DNA of 64,000 bases from Orrella sp037026685 (GTDB taxonomy: Bacteria > Pseudomonadota > Gammaproteobacteria > Burkholderiales > Burkholderiaceae_B): positions 1 through 64,000 of the forward strand of contig NZ_JBANET010000022.1 in the NCBI RefSeq assembly GCF_037026685.1, in the 5' to 3' direction. This document shows, piece after piece, positions 33,820 to 42,286 of the stretch. The notes beneath the pieces are model-generated. The model was given only the letters and a program-made list of their open reading frames with translations. It had not been told where the DNA came from and searched no databases. Positions within the stretch are counted from its first letter, which is position 1. The number at the start of each line of letters is the position of its first letter. The translations under genes and the position numbers were made by a program.

Positions 33820-34518
33820 TCAGCCCGCGCCGATGCCGCCCATGTAGATCTGCGCGTAGCCCTCTCGGATCGCCGAGGTGATCTGGTCCAGGCGCCGGCC
33901 GATGTGGCGCTCCAGTACCGCCACGCAGGCCGGCTCGTCGCGCGCCAGCAGCGCCTCGAGCACCGCGCGGTGCTCGCGCTGCGAGGCGGGCCGGTCGCCG
34001 CGGTTCATGTCTATCCAGCGTACGAAGCGGATGCGGGCGTTGACGTTGCGCAGCACCCGGACCATCTCGAGGTTGCCGGACATCTCCATCAGCCGCTCGT
34101 GGAACTGCTCGTCCAGGTCCACCATCTCGGACACGCTCAGCGCGCCGGCGTCCGGCCCGGTCTGGTCCAGGAAGTCCAGCAGCGCGCGGACCTGCCCGTC
34201 GCCGGCGCGCTGCATCGACAGCCGCACCGCCGAAACCTCCAGCACCTTGCGCAGCTCGTACAGGGAGTAGATCTCCTGCACGTCCAGGTCGCGGCAATAA
34301 AAGCCCTTGCCGGGCAGAAAGCGCAGCAGCCCCTCGATGCACAGGCGGTTAAGGGCCTCGCGCAGCGGCGTGCGGCTCACGCCCAGGCTTTTGGCCAGGG
34401 CCACTTCGTTCAGGCGCTCGCCGGGCTTGAAGACGTAGCTGATGGCCATGGAACGCAGGCGGTCGTAGACTTTGTCGACCGTGCTGTCGCTGGCGGCGGG
34501 GACAGTCGCTGCGGACAT
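33820..34518 (-). CDS. GntR-family (FCD) transcriptional regulator
   Basis: A 232-residue regulator. The winged helix-turn-helix (about 15-78) shows VYDRLRSMAISYVFKPGERLNEVALAKSLGVSRTPLREALNRLCIEGLLRFLPGKGF. The FCD domain (about 90-220) shows LYELRKVLEVSAVRLSMQRA, MVDLDEQFHERLMEMSGN and REHRAVLEALLARDEPACVAVLERHIGRRL. It lies 2 bp after the ThDP-enzyme gene on the same strand, so it is co-transcribed with its likely target. It probably binds the repeated CTGxATACAG sites between the ThDP-enzyme and hydroxyacid-dehydrogenase genes. It is convergent with cynS. Confidence 0.92.
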   Translation of the reverse strand: MSAATVPAASDSTVDKVYDRLRSMAISYVFKPGERLNEVALAKSLGVSRTPLREALNRLCIEGLLRFLPGKGFYCRDLDVQEIYSLYELRKVLEVSAVRLSMQRAGDGQVRALLDFLDQTGPDAGALSVSEMVDLDEQFHERLMEMSGNLEMVRVLRNVNARIRFVRWIDMNRGDRPASQREHRAVLEALLARDEPACVAVLERHIGRRLDQITSAIREGYAQIYMGGIGAG

Positions 34519-34520
34519 GG

Positions 34521-36206
34521 CTAGCCTCGCGCTTGGCCGGCCGGCACAAAATCGCGCGCATGCGATTGCGCACGCGGATCCAGCCGGCAATGCAGGATGG
34601 CCGGCCGGCCCGAGGCCAGCGCGCGCTCGAAGGCCGGGGCAAAGTCCTCGGTGCGCAGCACGGTTTCGCCGTGGCCGCCGAAAGCCTGCGCCATCAGCGC
34701 AAAATCGGGGTTCTGCAGCTGCGTGCCCACCACCCGGCCGGGATAGTCGCGCTCCTGGTGCATGCGGATGGTGCCGTACTGGCCGTTGTCCAGCACCACC
34801 ACCACGATGGCCGCGCCGTATTGCGCGGCGGTGGCGAACTCCTGGCCGTTCATCAGGAAGCAGCCGTCGCCGGCAAAGGCCACCACGATGCGCTCGGGAT
34901 GGCGCAGCTTGGCCATCACCGCGGCCGGCACGCCGTAGCCCATCGAACCGCTGGTGGGCGCCAGCTGCGTGCCGTAGGCGCGGTGGCGGAAATGCCGGTG
35001 CAGCCAGCCGGCGTAGTTGCCCGCGCCGTTGCAGACGATGGCATCGGCCGGCAGGCGATCGCGCAGCCAGGCCACGACCTGGCCGTACTGGAAATCGCCG
35101 GGCAGCGTGCGCGGGGTCTCGGTCCAGTCCAGGTACTGGGCATGGGCCTGGGCAGCCGTACCGGCCCATGCCGGCGCGGCGGGCACCTGCACGTCGGCCA
35201 GCGCCGCGCAGAAGGCGCGCGGGGCGGCCTGCACCGCCAGCGCGGGCTGGTAGACGCGGCCCAGCTCCTCCGCCCCCGCATGCACGTGCACCAGCTGCTG
35301 GCGCGGCACCGGCACGTCCAGCACGGTATAGGAAGAAGAAGGCATTTCGGACAGGCGCCCGCCCACCAGCAGCACCAGGTCGGCCTCGGCCACGCGCTGC
35401 TTGAGCCGCGGGTCCGGGCCGATGCCCAGGTCGCCCGCATACAGCGGGTGCCCCGCATCGAACAGCGCGGCGCGCCGGAAGGACGTGGCCACCGGCAGTT
35501 GCGCCCGCTCGGCAAAGCGCGCGAAGGCCGCGCAGGCCTGTTCGTCCCAGCCGGTGCCGCCCAGCACCGCGATGGGCGCGCGCGCGCCGGCCAGCATGTC
35601 CTGCAGCCGCGCCATGTCCTGCGGCGCGGGCCAGGCCAGCGCCGGTTCGACGTAGGGGGCATCGGCCACCGCGCAGGTTTCGCGCAGCATGTCCTCGGGC
35701 AGGGCGATCACCACCGGGCCGGGCCGCCCCTGCATGGCTACGCGAAAGGCCCGCGCCACCAGTTCGGGGATGCGTTCGGCCTGGTCGATCTCCACCACCC
35801 ATTTGGCCATGGAACCGAACACGGCCTTGTAGTCCAGTTCCTGGAAGGCCTCGCGCTCGCGCATGCCGCGCTCGACCTGGCCGACGAACAGCAGCATGGG
35901 GGTGGAATCCTGCATGGCGATATGCACGCCATGGCTGGCGTTGGTGGCGCCCGGACCGCGCGTGACGAAACACACGCCCGGGCGCCCGCCCAGCTTGCCC
36001 TCGGCCTCGGCCATCATCGCCGCGCCTGCCTCGTTGCGGCACACGACGACCTGCACGCCGCTGTCGCGCAACGCGTCCAGCGCCGCCAGGTAGCTCTCCC
36101 CCGGCACGCAGGCCACGCGCTGCACGCCCTGGCGCACGAGCTGGTCTATCAGGATCTGGCCGCCGCTGCGGCTGGAAAGGGCTGGTGTCATGAAGAGGTC
36201 CGCCAT
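34521..36206 (-). CDS. Thiamine-diphosphate enzyme, acetolactate-synthase-like
   Basis: A 561-residue member of the pyruvate-decarboxylase/acetolactate-synthase family. The N-terminal PYR domain shows QILIDQLVRQGVQRVACVPGESYLAALDAL, then VVCRNEAGAAMMAEAEGKLGGRPGVCFVTRGPGATNASHGV (catalytic Glu in CRNEAG). The central domain covers about 195-330. The C-terminal PP domain has the ThDP motif VVAFAGDGCFLMNGQEFATAAQYGAAIVVVVLDNGQYG. The substrate is not clear; relatives include decarboxylases of 2-oxo acids and carboligases. The start ATG 36206 opens the family N-terminus, but the ribosome site is weak. It is divergent from a hydroxyacid dehydrogenase and aminotransferase, which suggests 2-oxo-acid metabolism. 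Confidence 0.88.
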   Translation of the reverse strand: MADLFMTPALSSRSGGQILIDQLVRQGVQRVACVPGESYLAALDALRDSGVQVVVCRNEAGAAMMAEAEGKLGGRPGVCFVTRGPGATNASHGVHIAMQDSTPMLLFVGQVERGMREREAFQELDYKAVFGSMAKWVVEIDQAERIPELVARAFRVAMQGRPGPVVIALPEDMLRETCAVADAPYVEPALAWPAPQDMARLQDMLAGARAPIAVLGGTGWDEQACAAFARFAERAQLPVATSFRRAALFDAGHPLYAGDLGIGPDPRLKQRVAEADLVLLVGGRLSEMPSSSYTVLDVPVPRQQLVHVHAGAEELGRVYQPALAVQAAPRAFCAALADVQVPAAPAWAGTAAQAHAQYLDWTETPRTLPGDFQYGQVVAWLRDRLPADAIVCNGAGNYAGWLHRHFRHRAYGTQLAPTSGSMGYGVPAAVMAKLRHPERIVVAFAGDGCFLMNGQEFATAAQYGAAIVVVVLDNGQYGTIRMHQERDYPGRVVGTQLQNPDFALMAQAFGGHGETVLRTEDFAPAFERALASGRPAILHCRLDPRAQSHARDFVPAGQARG

Positions 36207-36240
36207 GGTGTTTCCAAAGTGCGGCGAGCATAGCACTTGA

Positions 36241-36275
36241 CTGCATACAGAACAATAATCATCATCTGAATACAG
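36241..36275. promoter_or_regulatory. Two copies of CTG[C/A]ATACAG in the divergent promoter
   Basis: CTGCATACAG (36241-36250) and CTGAATACAG (36266-36275) are spaced 25 bp start to start, in the short region between the divergent ThDP-enzyme and hydroxyacid-dehydrogenase genes. A related GCATACAC follows at 36280-36287. The copies differ by one base, and the first resembles the short palindromic sites of FCD-type GntR proteins. They are likely operators of the GntR regulator at 33820-34518. Confidence 0.5.
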
Positions 36276-36343
36276 CGACGCATACACGGCCTGTCCCAGT
36301 GCCGTCTTGTGTCCCGTTTTCAGCTCACAAGGAAATCCAGCCC

Positions 36344-37267
36344 ATGAAAGCCGTGTTCGTCGACGCCAACCCCACATTGGCCGCCGTCGCCCAGCGCCTG
36401 CACCGCAGCGACGACCTGCCGCTGACCATCAACCGCCAGCCGGACATCAAGCCCGAGCAGCTTCCCGCGCTGCTCGAAGGCGTCGAAATCGCCATCGTCG
36501 ACCACACCCACCTGCCCACCGACATCGCGCGCGCCTGCACGGCGCTCAAGCACGTGGTGTTCCTGGGCACCGGCCCGCGCTCCTACATGAACCCCGAAGA
36601 GCTGGCCGGGCTGGGCATCACCGTCCACATCATCAAGGGCTACGGCGACACGGCCGTGGCCGAGTGCGCCTTCGCGCTGATGTGGGCGGCGGCCAAGGGC
36701 TTCGCCCAGATGGACCGCGGCATGCGGGCCGGCCAGTGGCTGCGCACCGACGGCGTGCAGCTCACCGGCAAGACGCTGGGGCTGGTCGGCTTTGGCGGCA
36801 TCGCGGCCGAAGTGGCCCGGCTCGCGCAAGGCGCCGGCATGCGCGTGATCGCCTGGAACCGCAGCCCCAGGCAGCATCCCGGCGTGCAATTCGTTTCCTT
36901 CGAGCAGGTGCTGGCCGACAGCGACGTGGTATCGCTGCATCTGCTGCTGACCGACGAAACGCGCGGCATCCTCTCGCGCGAGCGCATCGCCGCCTTGCGC
37001 GACGGCGTCATCCTGGTCAACACCGCGCGCGGCGCGCTGGTGGACGAGGCTGCCATGATCGAGGCGCTGCACAGCGGCAAGATCCGCCACGCCGGGCTGG
37101 ACGTCTACGAAATCGAACCGCTGCCGGCCGACCATCCGCTCACCCGGGTGCCCAACGTCACGCTTTCGGCGCATTCGGCCTTCCGCACGCCCGAGGCCAG
37201 CGACAACCTGTTCGAGGCCGCCCTGGACCATTGCCGCCGCATTTCGGGCCAAGGGGCGCGGCGATGA
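36344..37267 (+). CDS. D-isomer-specific 2-hydroxyacid dehydrogenase
   Basis: A 307-residue NAD(P)-dependent dehydrogenase. The nucleotide fold shows LTGKTLGLVGFGGIAAEVARLAQGAGMRVIAW. The catalytic region includes Arg in ILVNTARGALVDEAAMIEAL, Glu in LDVYEIEPLPADHPL, and the final His in VTLSAHSAFRT (AHSA instead of the more common PHxA/G). It reduces 2-oxo acids or oxidises D-2-hydroxy acids. ATG 36344 follows CAAGGAAA. The stop overlaps the aminotransferase start (ATGA). Substrate unknown. Confidence 0.88.
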   Translation: MKAVFVDANPTLAAVAQRLHRSDDLPLTINRQPDIKPEQLPALLEGVEIAIVDHTHLPTDIARACTALKHVVFLGTGPRSYMNPEELAGLGITVHIIKGYGDTAVAECAFALMWAAAKGFAQMDRGMRAGQWLRTDGVQLTGKTLGLVGFGGIAAEVARLAQGAGMRVIAWNRSPRQHPGVQFVSFEQVLADSDVVSLHLLLTDETRGILSRERIAALRDGVILVNTARGALVDEAAMIEALHSGKIRHAGLDVYEIEPLPADHPLTRVPNVTLSAHSAFRTPEASDNLFEAALDHCRRISGQGARR

Positions 37268-38523
37268 GCGGCGCCGGCGCTCCCCGGTCCGGCATGGATA
37301 CGGCGCGCACCGCCCCTTCGGCCCTGCGCCGCGCCGGCCGCATCGCCCGCATCGAGGTCTCGGAGATCCTGCGCATCGGCGCGCGCGCCGCGCAATACCG
37401 CCGCGAAGGCCGGGACGTGATCGTGCTGGGCGCAGGCGAACCGGATTTCGATACGCCCGAGAACGTCAAGCAGGCCGCCATGCGCGCCATCGCCGAGGGG
37501 CAGACCAAGTACACCCTGCTGGACGGCACGCTGGCGCTCAAGCAGGCCATCGCCGACAAGTTCGCCCGCGAGAACGGCCTGCGCTTCGAGCTGGACCAGA
37601 TCAGCGCCGGGGCCGGCGCCAAGCAGGTCATCCACAACGCCCTGATGGCCACGCTGGACCCGGGCGACGAAGTCATCGTGGGCGCGCCCTACTGGACCTC
37701 GTATGCCGACATGATCGCCATCGCCGAGGGCAAGGCCGTGGCCGTACCGTGCCTGGAATCCAACGGCTTCAGGCTGGCGCCGCAGGACCTGGCGCGCGCC
37801 ATCACGCCGCGCACCCGCTGGCTGATGCTGAACTCGCCGTCGAACCCCACCGGGGCGGCCTACGGCGAGCAAGAGCTGCGAGCGCTGGCCGAAGTGCTGC
37901 TGCGCCATCCGCAGGTCTGGATCATCAGCGACGACATCTACGAGCACCTGCTCTACGACGGCCGGCGCTTCTGCACGCTGGCGCAGGTCGAGCCGCGCCT
38001 GGCGCCGCGCACCCTGACCGTCAACGGCGTCTCCAAGGCCTATGCCATGACGGGCTGGCGCGTCGGCTACGCGGGCGGGCCGCGCGAACTGATCGCGGCC
38101 ATGGCAGTGGTGCAGAGCCAGAGCACGTCCAACCCCTGCTCGGTCGCGCAGGCCGCGGCCATCGAGGCCCTGCAAGGGCCGCAGGCGCTGCTGGCCGAAC
38201 GGCGCGACTCGTTCCAGCAGCGGCGCGACCTGGTGGTGGATACGATCAACGGCATCGAAGGCCTGAGCTGCCGCCGCCCCGAAGGCGCGTTCTACGCCTA
38301 TGTGAACTGCGCTGGCGTCATCGGCCGCAGCACGCCTGCCGGCAAGCGCCTGGACAGCGACGCCGACTTCTGCGAACTGCTGCTGGCCGGGCACGACGTG
38401 GCGGTGGTGCCCGGCAGCGTGTTCGGCCTGGCGCCCTATTTCCGCATCAGCTACGCCACCTCGGCGGCGCAGCTGCGCACCGCCTTGCAACGCATCGCCG
38501 ACGCCTGCGCCAGCCTGCGCTGA
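37264..38523 (+). CDS. Class I PLP aminotransferase (aspartate aminotransferase-like)
   Basis: A 419-residue fold-type I aminotransferase of the 1-gamma (AspC of alphaproteobacteria/Thermus) type. Visible are VIVLGAGEPDFDTPENVKQAAMRAIAEGQTKYT, AGAKQVIHNALMATLDPGDEVIVGAPYWTSY, LNSPSNPTGAAY, and the PLP lysine in TVNGVSKAYAMTGWRVGYAGG. FRISYATS near the end carries the substrate-carboxylate Arg. The first 25 residues are an extra Ala/Arg-rich tail. It starts within the stop codon of the hydroxyacid dehydrogenase, so both are one unit. Aspartate or an aromatic/other amino acid may be the donor. Confidence 0.9.
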   Translation: MSGAGAPRSGMDTARTAPSALRRAGRIARIEVSEILRIGARAAQYRREGRDVIVLGAGEPDFDTPENVKQAAMRAIAEGQTKYTLLDGTLALKQAIADKFARENGLRFELDQISAGAGAKQVIHNALMATLDPGDEVIVGAPYWTSYADMIAIAEGKAVAVPCLESNGFRLAPQDLARAITPRTRWLMLNSPSNPTGAAYGEQELRALAEVLLRHPQVWIISDDIYEHLLYDGRRFCTLAQVEPRLAPRTLTVNGVSKAYAMTGWRVGYAGGPRELIAAMAVVQSQSTSNPCSVAQAAAIEALQGPQALLAERRDSFQQRRDLVVDTINGIEGLSCRRPEGAFYAYVNCAGVIGRSTPAGKRLDSDADFCELLLAGHDVAVVPGSVFGLAPYFRISYATSAAQLRTALQRIADACASLR

Positions 38524-38646
38524 GCGGCGCGCCGTTCTTCCACGATTGCCGCCACAAGGAGCCGCCACCCCAGAAGATCCCGCCCACGCCCGTTCGCATC
38601 CAGTCATTCGCTTGCGCTGATCCATCGACCATACAAGGGGAAAACC

Positions 38647-39639
38647 ATGATGTTGCGCGTACTTTCGATTGCTGCCCTGCTTGCCGTTTCCGTCCCGGCC
38701 GCCGCGCCGGCCCTGGCCGCCGACGCCTGGCCCAGCCGCCCCATCACCATCCTGGGCGGCTTTCCGGGCGGTGCCGGCACCGACCTGTATGCCCGCAAGC
38801 TGGGCGAGAGCCTGACACCCATGCTGGGACAGCCCATCGTGGTGGACAACCGCACCGGCGCCGGCGGCAACGTCGCCTCCGAGATCGTCTCGCGCGCCCA
38901 GCCCGACGGCTACACCTTCCTGCTGGGCACGGCCGGCACCCATGCCATCAACGCCGCGCTGTACAAGTCGCTGTCCTTCGACGTGGAAAAGGACTTCACC
39001 CGCATCGCCCTGCTGGGCGACGTGCCCAACGTGCTGCTGATCAGCCCCAAGAAGCACCCGGACATCCAGGACTGCGCGGGGCTGGTGGCGCTGGCCAGGT
39101 CCCGGCCGGGACGGATGAACTATTCCTCCACCGGCAACGGGTCCTCGGGCCACCTGGCCGGCGCGCAATTCACGCGCGGGGCAAACATCGAGGTCATGCA
39201 CGTGCCCTACCGGGGCCAGGGTCCGGCCATGACCGCGCTGCTGGCCGGCGAAGTGGATTTCTTCTTCAACCAGAGCGCCCCCTCCATCGCCCAGATCAAG
39301 GCCGGCACGGTGCGGCCGCTGGCGGTGACCGCCGCCCAGCGCATCGCCGCGCTGCCCGACGTGCCCACCGTGGCCGAAGCCTGCGGCATCGCCGGCTACG
39401 AAAGCACCACCTGGTACGGGCTGTTCGCCCCGGCCAGGCTGCCGGCCGACATCCAGCAGCGCATGAGCCAGGCGGTGACCCAGGCCATCACCACGCCGGC
39501 GTTCCGGCAATGGCTGGTCGACACCCAGGGCGTCACGCCGCCGCAGGATCCGGGCATCGAGGCCTTCGAGAAGATCCACAAGGCCGACATCGCCCGCTGG
39601 GCCAAGGTGGTGAAGGAGTCGGGAGCCCAGGTGGACTGA
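38647..39639 (+). CDS. Bug-family (tripartite tricarboxylate, TctC-type) periplasmic receptor
   Basis: A 330-residue exported receptor. The signal peptide SIAALLAVSVPAAAPALA ends near residue 25. Bug signatures are WPSRPITILGGFPGGAGTDLYARKLGESLTPMLGQPIVVDNRTGAGGNVASEIVSRAQPDGYTFLLGT, then MNYSSTGNGSSGHLAGAQF and VMHVPYRGQGPAMTALLAGEVDFFF. No TctA/TctB membrane genes lie nearby, which is common for Bug proteins in Bordetella. It is 123 bp after the aminotransferase and shares its strand; the operon ends with a terminator-like hairpin. The ligand is presumably a carboxylate or amino acid related to the pathway. Confidence 0.92.
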   Translation: MMLRVLSIAALLAVSVPAAAPALAADAWPSRPITILGGFPGGAGTDLYARKLGESLTPMLGQPIVVDNRTGAGGNVASEIVSRAQPDGYTFLLGTAGTHAINAALYKSLSFDVEKDFTRIALLGDVPNVLLISPKKHPDIQDCAGLVALARSRPGRMNYSSTGNGSSGHLAGAQFTRGANIEVMHVPYRGQGPAMTALLAGEVDFFFNQSAPSIAQIKAGTVRPLAVTAAQRIAALPDVPTVAEACGIAGYESTTWYGLFAPARLPADIQQRMSQAVTQAITTPAFRQWLVDTQGVTPPQDPGIEAFEKIHKADIARWAKVVKESGAQVD

Positions 39640-39678
39640 GGGGGCCGCGCCGGCCCCGGGGGGCGCCCCTCGGGAGGC

Positions 39679-39702
39679 ATGTTGCGTTGCAACATCGTTT
39701 TT
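39679..39702 (+). terminator. Hairpin plus T-run after the Bug gene (also a PhaR-like palindrome)
   Basis: ATGTTGC-GTT-GCAACAT gives a perfect 7-bp stem with a 3-base loop, then CG and TTTTT. It lies 39 bp after the Bug stop, fitting an intrinsic terminator. The core TTGC-GTT-GCAA also matches the YTGCN3GCAR look of PhaR operators, and the next gene downstream is PHA-related by fold. Confidence 0.65.
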
Positions 39703-39791
39703 GCTGTAATGGGGCGATAGCGGCGCGCCCAGTCCGCGCCGTGCCCCGGCGCCGCATCCTGCTGCCCGGGCCATAACAAAGGAGATCGACT

Positions 39792-42125
39792 GTGGCCTCC
39801 CCACCCGGCAGCAACGCCTCGCTGGACGAATTCATACCCCCCGGCCCCTGGACTCCCGCCCTGGACTACGCCATCGACGCCTGGCAGCGCAGCGTGCTGT
39901 ATGCGGATGTCATGCGCCAGCGCGGCAACCAGTACCAGGAGCACATGGCCAAGAAGGCCCCCAATGTGCTGTCCATGCGCTACGAGTTCGTGGACGACGG
40001 ACGCAAGCTGCCGCGGCCGGTCAACTACGGCCTGACCCGCATCATCCCGCCCGACGACGTCCAGACCGATACGCGCAAGCGGCCCTTCATCATCGTGGAC
40101 CCGCGCGCCGGGCACGGCCCGGGCATCGGCGGCTTCAAGCCGGAAAGCGAGATCGGCGTGGCCGTGCGCGCCGGCCATCCCTGCTATTTCATCGGCTTCC
40201 TGCCCGAACCCATGCCCGGCCAGACGGTCGAGGACGTCATGCGGGCCGAGGCGCACTTCATCGAGAAGGTCATCGCCCTGCATCCCGAGGCCGAGGGCAA
40301 GCCGGTGGTCATCGGCAATTGCCAGGCCGGCTGGCAGATCATGATGACGGCCGCCATGCGCCCCGAGCTGTTCGGCCCCATCATCCTGGCCGGCGCGCCG
40401 CTGTCCTATTGGGCCGGCTGGCGCGGCATGAACCCCATGCGCTATTTCGGCGGCCTGGTGGGCGGCTCGTGGCTGACCGCCTTCACCAGCGACCTGGACG
40501 GCGGCAAGTTCGACGGCGCCTGGCTGGTGCAGAACTTCGAGAACCTGAATCCGGCCAACACGCTCTGGAGCAAGCAATACAACCTGTACAGCAAGGTGGA
40601 CACCGAAGCCGAGCGCTACCTGGGCTTCGAGAAATGGTGGGGCGGCCACGTCTTCCTGAACCGCGAGGAAATCCAGTACATCGTCGATAACCTGTTCATC
40701 GGCAACAAGCTCTCCAGCGCCGAACTGGTCACCAGCGACGGCATCCGGCTGGACCTGCGCAACGTCAAGTCGCCCATCATCGTGTTCTGCTCCAAGGGCG
40801 ATAACATCACGCCGCCGCCGCAGGCGCTGGGCTGGATCACCGACCTCTACCAGGACGACAACGAGGTGCGGGCCCACGGCCAGACCATCGTGTACGCCGT
40901 GCACGAAAGCATCGGCCACCTGGGCATCTTCGTGTCGGGCAGCGTGGCGCGCAAGGAGCACCAGGAGTTCACCGGCAACATCGACATGATCGACGTGCTG
41001 CCGCCGGGCATCTACGAGGCCGAGATCTCCGAGAAAACCCCCGACACGCCCAATGCCGACCTGGCCTATGGCGACTACGTGCTGCACTTCGGCCGGCGCA
41101 GGCTGGACGACGTACGCAAGATCGTGCAGCAGATTCCCGAGGACGACCGGCGCTTTGCCGCCGTCAAGCGCATCGGCAAGATCAACCTGGGCCTGTACCG
41201 CACCTTCGTGCAGCCCTGGGTGCGCCAGGCCGTGACCCCGCCCGTGGCCGAGTTCATGCAGCGCGCCCATCCGCTGCGGCTGTCCTACGAGATGTTCTCG
41301 GACCGCAGCCCGCTGGCCGCGCCGCTCAAGCCGCTGGCCCAGGAGGTGCGCAAGCACCGCAAGCCGGTCGCCAAGGACAATCCCTTCCAGGTGGCCGAGC
41401 AGATCGCCGCCAACACCATCGAATCGAACCTGGAGATCTGGACCAAGCTGCGCGACGACCTGCTCGAGAACGTCTTCATGACGGTCTACGGCTCGCCGCT
41501 GGTGCAGGACTGGGCCGGCCTGGGCGCCAACCTGGGCCCGGTGCGCAAGCACCCCGGCATCTCGCCCGAGCACCGCGAGTTCATGCTGCGGCGCGCGCAG
41601 GAACTGCGCGGCCTGATGGAGACAGGCGGCCTGCGCGAAGCCTGCCTGCGCATGCTGATCTACGTCAGCGACGCGCTGGGCGGCCTGGATGAACGCAGCT
41701 TCAAGCTGATCCGCAAGATGCGCGCCGAGAAGGACAAGGTCGTGGCCCTGCAGGAATTCAAGGATGTGGTGCGCGACCAGGCCCTGATGATGATGCTCGA
41801 TGCCCCCAGCGCCATCGCCGCCATGCCGGTGCTGCTCTCTCGCGCCACGCCGGCCGATATCCGCACGGCGCTCGAGGACATGACCCAGGTGGTGATGGCC
41901 GGCATCCCGCTGACCGACGCCGCCCAGCAGCGCCTGGCCGTCATGCGGGAGATCTTCACCCGGGCCGCGGACAAGGCCGAGGGGCCGCGCCGCCGCGCGC
42001 CGGCCAAAACCGCGGCCAAAACCGTGGCCAAGTCGCCCTCCAAGGCCGCCCGCAAGACGGCCGCCGCCCCGGCCGGCAAGACGCCGCGCAAGCGCGCGCC
42101 CCGCAAGACCGCCGCCGCCGGCTAG
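39792..42125 (+). CDS. DUF3141 PHA-synthase-like protein with histone-like C-terminal tail
   Basis: A 777-residue protein of the DUF3141 family with GTG start behind AAAGGAG. The N-terminal part (about 30-420) is an alpha/beta-hydrolase related to PHA synthases. The elbow VVIGNCQAGWQ puts Cys177 where PHA synthases have their catalytic Cys, and VESIGHLGIFVSG-type sequence (HESIGHLGIF) supplies the His. The middle/C-terminal region (about 420-735) is helical. The last 45 residues (about 732-777) are Lys/Ala/Pro-rich (AKTAAKTVAKSPSKAARK and KRAPRKTAAA), like histone H1 or the DNA-binding tail of phasin PhaF. The family's activity is not established; it may act at PHA granules and tether DNA. 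Confidence 0.82.
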   Translation: MASPPGSNASLDEFIPPGPWTPALDYAIDAWQRSVLYADVMRQRGNQYQEHMAKKAPNVLSMRYEFVDDGRKLPRPVNYGLTRIIPPDDVQTDTRKRPFIIVDPRAGHGPGIGGFKPESEIGVAVRAGHPCYFIGFLPEPMPGQTVEDVMRAEAHFIEKVIALHPEAEGKPVVIGNCQAGWQIMMTAAMRPELFGPIILAGAPLSYWAGWRGMNPMRYFGGLVGGSWLTAFTSDLDGGKFDGAWLVQNFENLNPANTLWSKQYNLYSKVDTEAERYLGFEKWWGGHVFLNREEIQYIVDNLFIGNKLSSAELVTSDGIRLDLRNVKSPIIVFCSKGDNITPPPQALGWITDLYQDDNEVRAHGQTIVYAVHESIGHLGIFVSGSVARKEHQEFTGNIDMIDVLPPGIYEAEISEKTPDTPNADLAYGDYVLHFGRRRLDDVRKIVQQIPEDDRRFAAVKRIGKINLGLYRTFVQPWVRQAVTPPVAEFMQRAHPLRLSYEMFSDRSPLAAPLKPLAQEVRKHRKPVAKDNPFQVAEQIAANTIESNLEIWTKLRDDLLENVFMTVYGSPLVQDWAGLGANLGPVRKHPGISPEHREFMLRRAQELRGLMETGGLREACLRMLIYVSDALGGLDERSFKLIRKMRAEKDKVVALQEFKDVVRDQALMMMLDAPSAIAAMPVLLSRATPADIRTALEDMTQVVMAGIPLTDAAQQRLAVMREIFTRAADKAEGPRRRAPAKTAAKTVAKSPSKAARKTAAAPAGKTPRKRAPRKTAAAG

Positions 42126-42131
42126 GCGCCG

Positions 42132-42157
42132 CGCCGCCGGCCCGCAGGCCGGCGGCG
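42132..42157 (+). terminator. Strong GC hairpin after the DUF3141 gene
   Basis: CGCCGCCGGCC-CGCA-GGCCGGCGGCG forms an 11-bp perfect stem with a 4-base loop, 6 bp after the stop codon. There is no T-run, so it may end transcription weakly or protect the mRNA 3' end. Confidence 0.45.
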
Positions 42158-42286
42158 GCCGGCCTGCTCCGCCCTATCCTCGCCTTGCCCGGGAACCGCC
42201 GGCGCGCCGCGGTTACTGAGGCAGCATCGGCCCGCCCTTTTCCTGCATCGCCCCATCCACCCGGCGCCGGCCTACGAGGAGCAAAC

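Noticed and set aside
36344..38523. Possible fusion of the hydroxyacid dehydrogenase and aminotransferase
   Set aside because: The aminotransferase frame is only open across the dehydrogenase by composition; the real genes meet at an ATGA overlap.
39660..39670. GGGGCGCCCC palindrome after the Bug gene
   Set aside because: The neighbouring hairpin with a T-run explains termination better, and this GC palindrome is common by chance here.
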